Shown: one piece after another, positions 1 through 7,257 of the stretch
How positions within the stretch are numbered: the stretch's first letter is position 1
How the letters are laid out: each line of letters opens with the position of its first letter
The notes under the pieces: generated by a model
Database searches by the model: none
The model's input: only the letters and a program-made list of their open reading frames with translations
What the model was told of the DNA's origin: nothing
Made by a program: the position numbers and the translations under genes
NCBI GenBank assembly: GCA_019239815.1
Contig: JAFAZL010000824.1
Coordinates: forward strand, 1-8,992
Length of the DNA: 8,992 bases
Reading direction: 5' to 3'
Source: Acidobacteriota bacterium
GTDB lineage: Bacteria > Acidobacteriota > Terriglobia > Acidoferrales > UBA7541

Positions 1-382
1 CCCCGGCGAAAACACGGTGGATGCTTTTTACGAGAAGGTCGGTCGCTGATTGCTTCAACACAACGCCGCGCGCACCGAGGCGCATCGCACGAACTACGTC
101 GCGATCGTCTTCAGCGGCTGTGAGTACTACAACACGCGTGGGCAGCGTATCGAAATTCACTTCTTCGAGAACGGCGAGTCCGTCCTTGTCGGGCATGCGC
201 AAATCGAGCAACAGAATGTCGGGCTTGAGTTTAGCCAACATCTTGATGCACTCAGCGCCGTTCTGCGCTTCGCCTACGATGACGATGTCTTCATCGGAGC
301 CAAGGAGTTTGCGCAGACCGTCGCGGAAAATCGCGTGGTCATCCGCAAGGAGAACACGAATTTGTTGTTTAGTTTTGGCCAT
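1..382 (-). CDS. NarL-family response regulator, receiver domain (3' part cut off by window edge)
   Basis: I translated this by hand from the ATG at 382; it stays open to the window edge for 127 codons. It encodes a CheY-like receiver domain. The acidic pair is D14-D15 in RVLLADDHAIFRDGL, the phospho-acceptor is D60 in LLLDLRMPDKDG, the switch threonine is T88 (VVVLTAAED) and the conserved lysine is K110 (GVVLKQ). The DDH..FR.GL start and LGARGVVLK stretch are typical of NarL/FixJ regulators, so a C-terminal LuxR-type helix-turn-helix is expected beyond the edge; it is not visible here. The gene starts two bases after the stop of the sensor kinase (TAATAATG) and lacks a clear Shine-Dalgarno of its own, so translational coupling to the kinase is likely. 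Its target genes are unknown; the block upstream is one candidate. Confidence 0.95.
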   Translation of the reverse strand, partial: MAKTKQQIRVLLADDHAIFRDGLRKLLGSDEDIVIVGEAQNGAECIKMLAKLKPDILLLDLRMPDKDGLAVLEEVNFDTLPTRVVVLTAAEDDRDVVRAMRLGARGVVLKQSATDLLVKSIHRVFAG

Positions 383-384
383 TA

Positions 385-2055
385 TTAGCCGAGCGGAATC
401 TCGATAGTCAGGCGAGCGCCGTGTCCTGGATTGGACTCGACGGTCAGCACGCCCCCCACGGTACGCGTACGCTCCTTGATGGAGATTGGACCCAAACGCA
501 AACGGTCGAGTTCGTCACCCGTGAACCGACCGGCAAAGCTAAAACCTTCGCCGTTATCGTCTACTACTAATACTAGCCTGCTGTCGTCCTGCGACAGTTT
601 TACCACGACATGTGAAGCCTTAGCATGCTTTTTTATGTTGTTGAGTGCTTCACGGTAAATCTGGAAAAGCTCGCGACAGACGCGGTCGGGAGCCTGAACC
701 TCAACAGAATCAATAAGTACATCGAGAGCTAGAGTTGACTCATTTCGGAAGCGTTCGGCGAATCCGATCATGAGGTCCACGAGGTCGGCGCTTTGGACGC
801 GGACCGGGCGCATGTCGGTTACCATGCGCCGGAGCTCGGCGGACTCCCCTTTGACGGTTTGTTGGAGGTTGGCAAGGCTCGCGGCAGCTTGCTCGGGGCT
901 GGCCATGGCCTGTTTGCGCAATACATCGAGCTGAATCTCGAAGCTGAGCAATGTCTGGAGGATGCCATCGTGGAGGTCGCGGGAGATGCGGCTCCGTTCT
1001 GCCTCGATGGCGCGGGCGCGCAGGTGGCGGAGCAGGAAGACGTTCTCAAGGGCAGAGCCGATGTGGCGAGAGATGCGCTCAAACCACTGCAAGTCGTCTC
1101 GGCTGAACTTGTTACGGCCATTGAGCAGGAAAAACCGGCCGGCCGGCTTGCCACTCTGATCGAAGGTGACTGTCATCATGGAGCGGAGATTGAGGAGTTG
1201 TTGGGTCGGCCCCGGCAGACGTGGGATGCTTTTGAGGGAGCGGCCATCGCGACGGTCCCAGCCAAAGCCGGAACCGGCCCCGGAGAGGCTGTTCCAGCAA
1301 ATGGTGGCATCGGCGTCATCGAGGAGGAGGCCGTCGGCGCGGGTGAGGGGGAGATTGTCGGGCATGAGGCGTTCGGTTTCGCCCGACTTGTGTCGCCATA
1401 GGAAGATACGCTCAAGATCCGTGTCGCGATAGACCAGCAAAGCTTCTTGGGAGTGAAAGGCGCGAGTCAGTTCCTCGAGGAACAAACGGAGGCATTCGGC
1501 CAAGCCTTGGTCGACTTCCATAGTCGCGGTGATGCGAGAGAAAAACTCCTGCTGGATGGCGAAGAGGCGGTTGCGGTCGCCGAGAAACGCAATGCCGGCT
1601 CCGGCGGCAAAAGTCGCACCAGCCAGTCCGAGCCAGGAAATGATGCGAAGGAAGTGGATCTCACCCTTAACTACGGTTAAAAGAATGATCTCGAGAGAAA
1701 GCAGGCCAGCCAAGGGGAATGCAGAATTCAAGCCCCACCGGATTCCCGCGACATAGCAAACAAAAAGATAGGGAAACCACGCTGGAACCATCGACGGGCT
1801 GACGATCATGAAGTAGCCGAGTGCGACAAGGTCGACGAAAAGTGGAAGATGCCAGGTCCGATTGGGAAAGATCTTCTCGAACAGGATGGCGCAGAACGCC
1901 AGTATTAAATACCCAATCAGAAAAGAGATCGGGCGATTGGCGTGCTGCGACGACGGCTGTTGCAAGAGCGCGATCAGCGTCATTAAGACGGTGATCGGGC
2001 GAGCATAGGCGATTTGTCGCTCGATGTGGCGGCGATCAGTCTCGTGCGGATTCAT
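385..2055 (-). CDS. NarL-type membrane sensor histidine kinase with GAF-like region
   Basis: This 556-residue kinase should phosphorylate the response regulator encoded directly after it. The N-terminal part has about five to six hydrophobic segments between residues 18 and 158 and would sit in the inner membrane with short loops. Residues about 165-345 look like a GAF sensor domain; I see no haem or metal motif in it. The dimerisation/phosphotransfer region is HisKA_3, with the phospho-acceptor H362 in SRISRDLHDGILQTL. The ATPase has the N box (YREALNNIKKHAKA, N472/N473), G1 (VVDDNGEGF, residues 497-505) and a C-terminal glycine-rich part (VGGVL, then SNPGHG at 541-546). The segment usually read as GLxxMxER is LGPISIKER here, a mild departure. 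No strong ribosome site precedes the ATG at 2055, and there is no good in-frame alternative. The signal sensed is unknown. The gene lies 143 bases after the module membrane protein. Confidence 0.95.
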   Translation of the reverse strand: MNPHETDRRHIERQIAYARPITVLMTLIALLQQPSSQHANRPISFLIGYLILAFCAILFEKIFPNRTWHLPLFVDLVALGYFMIVSPSMVPAWFPYLFVCYVAGIRWGLNSAFPLAGLLSLEIILLTVVKGEIHFLRIISWLGLAGATFAAGAGIAFLGDRNRLFAIQQEFFSRITATMEVDQGLAECLRLFLEELTRAFHSQEALLVYRDTDLERIFLWRHKSGETERLMPDNLPLTRADGLLLDDADATICWNSLSGAGSGFGWDRRDGRSLKSIPRLPGPTQQLLNLRSMMTVTFDQSGKPAGRFFLLNGRNKFSRDDLQWFERISRHIGSALENVFLLRHLRARAIEAERSRISRDLHDGILQTLLSFEIQLDVLRKQAMASPEQAAASLANLQQTVKGESAELRRMVTDMRPVRVQSADLVDLMIGFAERFRNESTLALDVLIDSVEVQAPDRVCRELFQIYREALNNIKKHAKASHVVVKLSQDDSRLVLVVDDNGEGFSFAGRFTGDELDRLRLGPISIKERTRTVGGVLTVESNPGHGARLTIEIPLG

Positions 2056-2118
2056 GCGCGGGGACGCATACCTGTTCAGTTTGTAAGTCTAGCAAGGGAT
2101 AGGCGGTCGAATGAGGCG

Positions 2119-2160
2119 GGGTTCCTGAGGGAAACGTGTCACTTTCACGACACGGAACCC
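2119..2160 (-). other. Imperfect hairpin in the 143-base gap before the sensor kinase
   Basis: On the minus strand, GGGTTC followed by CGTGTC (2160-2149) can pair with GACACG (2140-2135) and GAACCC (2124-2119). The loop is 8 bases and a 10-base bulge (2125-2134) sits on the 3' arm. The inner part alone is a GTGTC-N8-GACAC dyad and could be an operator. No run of T follows on the minus strand, so it does not look like a canonical intrinsic terminator. The rest of the gap (2056-2198) shows no convincing sigma-70 promoter to my eye. The gap is the longest between genes in the window, so the two-component pair may have its own promoter here. Confidence 0.45.
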
Positions 2161-2198
2161 GAGATTGGAGTTTCGTGGACGGAGTGGACTCAGAGCAC

Positions 2199-3734
2199 TC
2201 AGCCGAGGAGGATCGGGAGCAGTATGCCTAACCCCAGCGCGAAAAGCCAAAGAGCGGGCGCGGGCGTCCCCATTTGCCGGACCCTCTTAGCAATACGCGC
2301 TGCAACTCGCGGGTCGAGCAGGAGCCACCGCGCATAGCGGAGTTCGAGAGTCATAAAGACAAGCGCGGTGACAGCGCCAAATATGAGGTGCCCCATGAGG
2401 GATGGCAGGAGATACGAGACCGCGTCGGTGCTCCAGTCGCATTGACCGGTGAGGAGAAGAGGCTCGAGGGTGATTGGCCCGGCGTACCACCAGATGAGGC
2501 CGAAGAGCCAACCCCAAGCGATGCCCATACCGATGCTGGATGATTCGTTACGAAAGAGGACCCCATAGAGCATGCCGAGGACGAGGCTGACGACGACGTG
2601 AGCAAAGAGAATCTTCAGAGTTGAGGCATCGTGGCTTGCACTTGCGAGGCGAGGTAGAACGCCGGTGGCGAAAAGGATCGGCGAGGCGACGATGCCACCG
2701 ACCAATCCGGCGATGGCACCCCAAGAGAGCGAACGCAGGGTCTGGATGCCGGGTCCTTCGAACTGGCGATTGAGGGGGTCGGATTCAACGAAGAGGCGAA
2801 GCCAGAGCTTGTCGAAGGTGGCATAGGCGATCCCGAGGATGAGGCCGTAGAGGATGTGCCCGACGAGCGAGCCGAAGACACTGGCGGCATAGTCGGCAGA
2901 CCAGTCGAATTTACCCCGCGCCATCCAGGGAAGAATCGTGAGGTGAGCGAGGAACCACCAGAGGACCGCATAACAGAGCCCCCAGCCCATGCAGGAGCCG
3001 TAGCCGCGGACATCGCGCTGGAAGAGAAAAGCGAAGCTGATACCGATCAAGACGGCGACGCCAAAATGGAGAAGAACAATCGTGGATCGAGAAAACGGCA
3101 GAGTGCCATATCCAGCTAGGAGCGGGAAATAGTCTCCGGACGCGACCCAAGAACTGAAAATTGCGCCACCGACTACACCCGCGAAACCGCCGGCGACGAT
3201 GGCGCGGCCGATGTGGAATTTCGGTTGCTGCGTTTCGGGATGGAGCCCGCCCCAAATGCCGAAGGCCAAACCGACGGGCGTGCCCAGACAGAGGATGCAC
3301 GAGACGAGATACGGGAAACGGTCGCGTGCGTCGGCGAACATCGCGCTGGTGGTGTGGTGGAACAATAGGCGAACAGCGCCGTTGGGAAAAATGATCCATG
3401 CGAGGAAGGCAAAACCGAGCCCCCAGATGAGGCCAGCACCGGCGCTCGTCGCGCGCCGCGAGAAAAAAATGCCGAAGAGTAGGCCGAAGAGCGCGCCGCA
3501 AGTCACCGACTGGGCGACGGGAGCGTGAAGAGCGGCGATGTTGAGCGCTCCGCCTGCTGCGCCGATCACGAGACCGATTGTGCCGCGCAGGAAGATTGAA
3601 GTGACCGGTGACTCGTGACTGGCGACTGAGCCTTGCGCATCAAGGTGGTTCGCGGCTGATTGTGCTTTGGCGAGGGTGGAGTCGACGCCGGTCGTCGCTG
3701 CGTTGGTCGTCAAGTTGGAAGAATCGGCTGACAT
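2199..3734 (-). CDS. Polytopic membrane protein of unknown function, three tandem four-helix modules
   Basis: I do not recognise a named family. The 511-residue protein has a polar N-terminus of about 47 residues, then three similar membrane modules at roughly residues 50-164, 177-308 and 334-464, and a final hydrophobic segment at 494-511. Each module has about four hydrophobic segments: a glycine-rich first helix (for example [17 protein letters not shown]), a G-rich second helix ending [16 protein letters not shown] or YGVLFRNE, a third helix with WG and often WW followed by P, and a fourth helix. In modules 2 and 3 the fourth helix is preceded by DWSAD or DWSTD and contains LVGHILYG or LMGHLIFG. 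The same module is fused to the flavoprotein encoded 37 bases upstream, which argues for a joint membrane role. A likely partner or anchor function is inference. AAGGAA about 16 bases before the ATG is a weak, rather distant ribosome site; no better start is in frame. Confidence 0.85.
   Translation of the reverse strand: MSADSSNLTTNAATTGVDSTLAKAQSAANHLDAQGSVASHESPVTSIFLRGTIGLVIGAAGGALNIAALHAPVAQSVTCGALFGLLFGIFFSRRATSAGAGLIWGLGFAFLAWIIFPNGAVRLLFHHTTSAMFADARDRFPYLVSCILCLGTPVGLAFGIWGGLHPETQQPKFHIGRAIVAGGFAGVVGGAIFSSWVASGDYFPLLAGYGTLPFSRSTIVLLHFGVAVLIGISFAFLFQRDVRGYGSCMGWGLCYAVLWWFLAHLTILPWMARGKFDWSADYAASVFGSLVGHILYGLILGIAYATFDKLWLRLFVESDPLNRQFEGPGIQTLRSLSWGAIAGLVGGIVASPILFATGVLPRLASASHDASTLKILFAHVVVSLVLGMLYGVLFRNESSSIGMGIAWGWLFGLIWWYAGPITLEPLLLTGQCDWSTDAVSYLLPSLMGHLIFGAVTALVFMTLELRYARWLLLDPRVAARIAKRVRQMGTPAPALWLFALGLGILLPILLG
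3601..3628 (+). repeat. Four tandem copies of a heptamer, consensus gtgactg
   Basis: Four consecutive 7-base units (3601-3607, 3608-3614, 3615-3621, 3622-3628) differ from gtgactg by at most one base each: gtgaccg, then gtgactc, then gtgactg, then gcgactg. The array lies inside the module membrane protein gene and encodes about residues 36-45 on the minus strand (VASHESPVT), in the polar linker before the first membrane helix. Because seven is not a multiple of three, a change of one copy would shift the frame. Loss or gain of copies could therefore switch the gene off, though no variation is visible here. It resembles the short heptameric tandem repeats scattered in some bacterial genomes. 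Confidence 0.8.
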
Positions 3735-3771
3735 TTGTTGGCGCTCGTCTTTCCTTAGTTCCCTTTCGCCT

Positions 3772-5505
3772 CTATTGTCCTGGTCTTAAATCAATCGTCT
3801 GGACGATGTCAGGCGGGAAGAAGAGCTCGACGGTCCAGTCCATCAGGACGCGGATTTTTTGCTCGATACCGGGGAGTTTGGCGAGATAGATGCCGCGCCA
3901 CATGGCCCAGGCGAGTAATCCGGAAAATTGCATCGCGCGGTCACGCGCGAAAGGCACGGTGAGTTCAGCGCAGGCGGTTTGGTGACCGACGACGCAGAGC
4001 GATCCAAGAGAGTTGAAGTGAAACGGTTTGAGTGGCTTGCCTTCGATCTGGGCACGAATATTTTTGGCGACGATTTCGGCTTCGCGCAAGGCGAATTGCG
4101 CTGTCGGCGGGCAGGGCTTCTTCGATCTTGCGTCGAAGACGGCCGCGCAATCGCCCAGCGCCCAGAGTCCGGTGTGACCGGATACGGCGAGGGTTTCATC
4201 GACGATAAGTGCGCCACGCTTGTCCTTCAGGAGCGACAGGTTCTTGAGTATGGGACTGGGCGCAACGCCTGCGGTCCAAACAAGAGTTTCCGCCGGGATT
4301 TCACCGTCACTAAGAACGACCAGACCGGGCTTTGCATCGCGCAGGCGTGTTTTCAAACGGAAGATGACGCCGCGTTCGGCCATACGCCGCTGCGCGTAAC
4401 GTCCAAGCGACTCGGTGAGTTCAGGCAAGATGCGATCGTGCGAGTGCACGAGGATGACGCTGAGATCGGCAGGTGGGAGACGCGGATAGTCAGCGAGGAT
4501 GCCGTGTGCGAAATCGTTGAGGGCGCCGGCGAGTTCGACGCCGGCGAAACCTCCGCCGGCAATGACAAACGTGAGCAAGGCGCGGCGGCGGGCGGGATCG
4601 GTTTCGCGATCGGCCTTTTCGAACATCTCGATGACGTGATTCCGGATGCGAATCGCGTCGATGAGACTTTTGAAATTGAAAGAATATTTTTCAAGGTTGG
4701 CCATGCCCAGGTAATTCGACACGGAGCCGAGAGCGAAAACCAGATGATCGTACGGAATTTCACGGCTCTCGCCCGGGTCGGGCTCGGCAGAGGCCGGGCC
4801 GGCCATGTCAATCGAATCGGTCGCGAGAATGACTCGACGGCGATCGAGATCGATACCGGCAACACGCGCGCGCGTAAATTCCGTCCGGTGAAGGCTGCTG
4901 CGTAGCGGCGTGCTGATGTGGCTGGGTTCGAGGTTCGATCCGGCGACCTCGGCCAGCATGGGCGTGAAAAGGAGAGCGTTCGTTTCGCTGATGAGCGAGA
5001 AGCTCACGCCGGGATTGGTGTGGCATTCCCGCTCGAGAGACATGGCCGTCTGCATCCCGGCGAAACCGCCACCGAGGATGACGACGCGCGTTTTTTGCAA
5101 CGTTGAGGGATCAATAGGCGGCGGCTCAGGACCAAGAATGGTGTGGAGCAAGTCGGTGAAGGTTTGCACCAAGAGTCCGGTCACTGAACCGTATACGACC
5201 CAGCCAACCAGCACGGGGATTTGCGCGCGCATTTGGTCGGCGTCCCATTGCGGCGTGCGGCTGGCGAACAGCGGGAGCGCAATGATGTTGATGAGTCCCC
5301 ACCAAGGAATGCCGAGGGCAGCACCGGCCATGAGGTTGTCAACATACGCGCCACGACTTGGGGCAAAAAATAACGCGTAGGCGATACCGATCGCGACACC
5401 CAGAGCGATGCTTAGCACAGGATGGCCGAGCGTAAGCATAAGAGCCGCGGAGCCCAGCGCCCCGGCCGTCAAGCCTGCGATTGTTCTGCGAAGTACGCGA
5501 GTCAT
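3772..5505 (-). CDS. Type II NADH dehydrogenase-like FAD oxidoreductase with N-terminal four-helix membrane module
   Basis: The C-terminal 450 residues match NDH-2 proteins, which pass electrons from NAD(P)H to membrane quinone without pumping protons. Numbered from the chosen start (577 residues), the FAD site is [12 protein letters not shown] (142-153), [11 protein letters not shown] follows at 178-188, the second dinucleotide site is [16 protein letters not shown] (314-329), the second FAD motif is [11 protein letters not shown] (446-456), and PPTAQFA (466-472) is the usual quinone-site region. The end, [14 protein letters not shown] to about 569, is the amphipathic membrane-binding tail of the family. 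Residues 3-124 are an added membrane domain with about four helices, unlike standard NDH-2 (about 400-450 residues) and similar to modules of the next gene. The start at 5505 is chosen because it directly precedes this domain. An ATG at 5718 is in frame but would overlap the peptidase gene by 125 bases and add 71 residues with no recognisable content. No strong Shine-Dalgarno is visible. Confidence 0.92.
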   Translation of the reverse strand: MTRVLRRTIAGLTAGALGSAALMLTLGHPVLSIALGVAIGIAYALFFAPSRGAYVDNLMAGAALGIPWWGLINIIALPLFASRTPQWDADQMRAQIPVLVGWVVYGSVTGLLVQTFTDLLHTILGPEPPPIDPSTLQKTRVVILGGGFAGMQTAMSLERECHTNPGVSFSLISETNALLFTPMLAEVAGSNLEPSHISTPLRSSLHRTEFTRARVAGIDLDRRRVILATDSIDMAGPASAEPDPGESREIPYDHLVFALGSVSNYLGMANLEKYSFNFKSLIDAIRIRNHVIEMFEKADRETDPARRRALLTFVIAGGGFAGVELAGALNDFAHGILADYPRLPPADLSVILVHSHDRILPELTESLGRYAQRRMAERGVIFRLKTRLRDAKPGLVVLSDGEIPAETLVWTAGVAPSPILKNLSLLKDKRGALIVDETLAVSGHTGLWALGDCAAVFDARSKKPCPPTAQFALREAEIVAKNIRAQIEGKPLKPFHFNSLGSLCVVGHQTACAELTVPFARDRAMQFSGLLAWAMWRGIYLAKLPGIEQKIRVLMDWTVELFFPPDIVQTIDLRPGQ

Positions 5506-5524
5506 TCTTTCGCTGCTCTCGAGA

Positions 5525-5549
5525 TAGTCCGGTCGGCCGCGGCGGACTA
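5525..5549. other. Inverted repeat between peptidase and flavoprotein genes
   Basis: TAGTCCG (5525-5531) and CGGACTA (5543-5549) form a perfect 7-base inverted repeat with an 11-base GC-rich loop. It lies in the 88-base gap (5506-5593), 20 bases before the chosen flavoprotein start. No T-run follows on the minus strand, so a terminator is unlikely; an mRNA stem near the ribosome site or a protein-binding dyad are both possible. If the longer start at 5718 were real, it would simply be coding. Confidence 0.35.
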
Positions 5550-5593
5550 CAGTAACGCTGACTGAGATTTCCGCGCTAGAACCATTCCTATGG

Positions 5594-6622
5594 TCAAACT
5601 GAAACGCGGTGTCTTTTATTCCGGTGTGTGGCGGCGTGTGCGCCGGATTGTTGGACCGGCTTTGCAGTATCCGGGCTCGTGAGAGCCCGCCGAATAGCAG
5701 CGAGCGGAGCTTCGTCATTCAGATGGACAGTCTTGCCCTCGGGCTCGACACCGAGCTGTTTCCACATCGCAGGAAGATCGACGGGCATCGGGTCGTTTTT
5801 CATTTTGGAATAGAGGCTCGTTAGAACCGCGACGCCGACAGTCTTGTCGCCGAGTTCGAACGCCCTCTCAATATCCCAGTCCTCGCGAATGTCGCCGCCT
5901 GCGTTGAGGATGCCGCGTAGTGCGTCCTGTAGTCCCATTTTGTTATGCGTTTGTTCGCGAATGCGCACATCAGCAAGAAAGCAAAAGAGAGCGCCACCCC
6001 AGTAGGTGCTGGCCCAGGTGTGGGTATTGTCGAGCCCTTTTTCGTCAGGACTTGGCACGCCTTTGCGCATGTCGCGTGCAAGATCCGTCCACATTTGAAT
6101 GGCGGGCATCTGACCAGCTTGAATGCGCGCGATCGGTTCGACGTATGTGGCGAGGCCTTCCTCCATCCAATGATGCTCATCGGCGAGAGACGGGAACGAC
6201 AAATGAACCATCTCGTGCGTGAGCATCCACTCGTCATTGAGCTCCGCTGGCGGCGTCTGTGTGCCGAGGCCGATTTTGATGAGTCCGCCGCCTTGATGCG
6301 GCCAAGTCATGCCGTGGCGTACGCCGGAGCCGTCGTAAGGCGAGATCCTTAATGTGACGTGCGGGACGGGATACTTGCCGTAGTAGGTGGCGACGGCTTC
6401 GCCGGCGAGTTTGACCCAGTGGATGATGTCGTCGTGGGAGATTTTCCAGTCGCCGGATTCAATGGTGACGTCGATGCGCGAGCCGGAGATGACGAGGGTC
6501 GAGGTCATGTCGCCGTCAGCATGTGTAGACCGGATGTGCGCGATTGTCCAGATCGTGGTGATGAGAGGCAGAGATAGCGCGGCGCATAGGAGAACGGTCG
6601 AGCGAGGGCGAATGCGAGTCAT
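5594..6622 (-). CDS. Exported gluzincin zinc metallopeptidase, M61/M1-like
   Basis: The 342-residue protein carries the zinc site LTHEMVHLSF (H136, E137, H140) and the third ligand E155 in WMEEGLATYVE fifteen residues after the second histidine, the gluzincin arrangement. Downstream, STYWGGALFCFLADVRIREQT (205-225 region) resembles the segment after the active site in M61-type peptidases, YxxGaLxxxxLDxxiRexT. Basic residues followed by a hydrophobic stretch (about 8-27) and a possible cleavage after THA (residues 33-35) suggest export to the periplasm or an N-terminal anchor; no lipobox is seen. It lacks the long N-terminal beta domain and PDZ domain of full M61 enzymes, so it is a short relative. 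Its C-terminal 25 residues are polar and basic. It follows the DoxX gene after 102 bases (6623-6724), in which I see no clear promoter or terminator. The substrate is unknown; a peptide made by the MNIO operon is one possibility. Confidence 0.88.
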   Translation of the reverse strand: MTRIRPRSTVLLCAALSLPLITTIWTIAHIRSTHADGDMTSTLVISGSRIDVTIESGDWKISHDDIIHWVKLAGEAVATYYGKYPVPHVTLRISPYDGSGVRHGMTWPHQGGGLIKIGLGTQTPPAELNDEWMLTHEMVHLSFPSLADEHHWMEEGLATYVEPIARIQAGQMPAIQMWTDLARDMRKGVPSPDEKGLDNTHTWASTYWGGALFCFLADVRIREQTHNKMGLQDALRGILNAGGDIREDWDIERAFELGDKTVGVAVLTSLYSKMKNDPMPVDLPAMWKQLGVEPEGKTVHLNDEAPLAAIRRALTSPDTAKPVQQSGAHAATHRNKRHRVSV

Positions 6623-6724
6623 AGCGACACCACCGCGAAAACAATCCTTTAGACGAAAGAATGACGCTGTGGGGTTGCAAAACGTTTCGTACTGCGGAGT
6701 GAGCGCGTAGAACCGGCGACGAGG

Positions 6725-7216
6725 TCAGTGGGCGACGGGAGGCGTGGACCTGCCGAATTTGCGTTCGAGCAGAGTGTCGACGGCGAATTTGCCAGGACCA
6801 AAGAGGAGAATGATCACGGTGGCGACCAGGAATGTGTACGGAGCGGCGGCGTAGAACTTGTCGGGATCCTTGAAGATCGAGAAGAGCGCTTCACGATCGG
6901 CGGTGACGTAGGCCATGATCATGTTGATGGTGAGGATGAATGCGGTGAAGCGCGATAGCAAGCCGATAGCAAGCGCGATGCCGCCGAAGAATTCGAGACT
7001 GGAAATCGCTAAGGCGGTTTGCGCTGGCATGGGCAAGCCGAGGCTGGTGAAAAAGTCAGTGACGTTGGCGAGATGGTGCAGCTTGCCCCAGCCGCTCTGG
7101 ATGAGCTGCCATCCCCAGTAGAGGCGAACGAAGAGCAGGAATGGCGATTGAAGATACGAGATGAGCGTGAAGAAGCGGTCGTAGAGGCCGCGGAGCCGCA
7201 TGATGGTGTTGTTCAT
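6725..7216 (-). CDS. DoxX family membrane protein (BufD/GigT-like position)
   Basis: This 163-residue inner-membrane protein has four hydrophobic helices at about residues 18-40, 66-86, 89-104 and 124-142. Family hallmarks are RLYWGWQLIQSGWGKL (31-46), the LEFFGGIALAIGLLSR stretch (74-89) and the closing FGPGKFAVD (139-147). DoxX proteins were first known as a small subunit of thiosulfate:quinone oxidoreductase; many relatives have no proven activity, and one occurs as the last gene of bufferin and gold-induced operons. The gene follows the DUF2063 gene by 41 bases, matching that context. The start at 7216 (MNNTIMRLRG) is preferred; an in-frame ATG at 7315 would overlap the DUF2063 gene by 58 bases and add 33 residues not typical of the family. 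A metal or redox role is inferred from context. Confidence 0.92.
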   Translation of the reverse strand: MNNTIMRLRGLYDRFFTLISYLQSPFLLFVRLYWGWQLIQSGWGKLHHLANVTDFFTSLGLPMPAQTALAISSLEFFGGIALAIGLLSRFTAFILTINMIMAYVTADREALFSIFKDPDKFYAAAPYTFLVATVIILLFGPGKFAVDTLLERKFGRSTPPVAH

Positions 7217-7257
7217 AATTGGGTCGCGAGAGCGCGAATTGTAACTGAATTCGAATA

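Noticed and set aside
21..407. Two overlapping plus-strand frames at the left edge
   Set aside because: The minus strand here encodes a complete-looking receiver domain with D14, D15, D60, T88 and K110, so these frames are shadows.
1135..1146. Self-complementary CCGGCCGGCCGG
   Set aside because: It is inside the kinase coding sequence and follows from ordinary Pro-Ala-Gly codons in GC-rich DNA.
793..1401. Plus-strand open frame of 202 codons
   Set aside because: It is antisense to the histidine kinase GAF and HisKA_3 region, whose motifs are intact; the opposite frame shows no family signature.
2056..2072. Tiny five-codon frame (ATG at 2070, stop overlapping the kinase ATG) as a leader peptide
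   Set aside because: It is too short to judge, has its AGG directly against the ATG, and such frames occur by chance.
2182..2200. GAGTG-N9-CACTC pairing at the end of the module protein gene as a terminator
   Set aside because: Only five pairs, partly overlapping the stop codon, and no T-run follows on the minus strand.
3928..4905. Plus-strand open frame of 325 codons
   Set aside because: It lies wholly antisense to the well-supported flavoprotein gene, has no recognisable domain, and is explained by the codon bias of the real gene.
6623..6724. TTGCAA on the minus strand as a -35 box before the peptidase gene
   Set aside because: No acceptable -10 hexamer is found at 16-18 bases, so a promoter cannot be supported.
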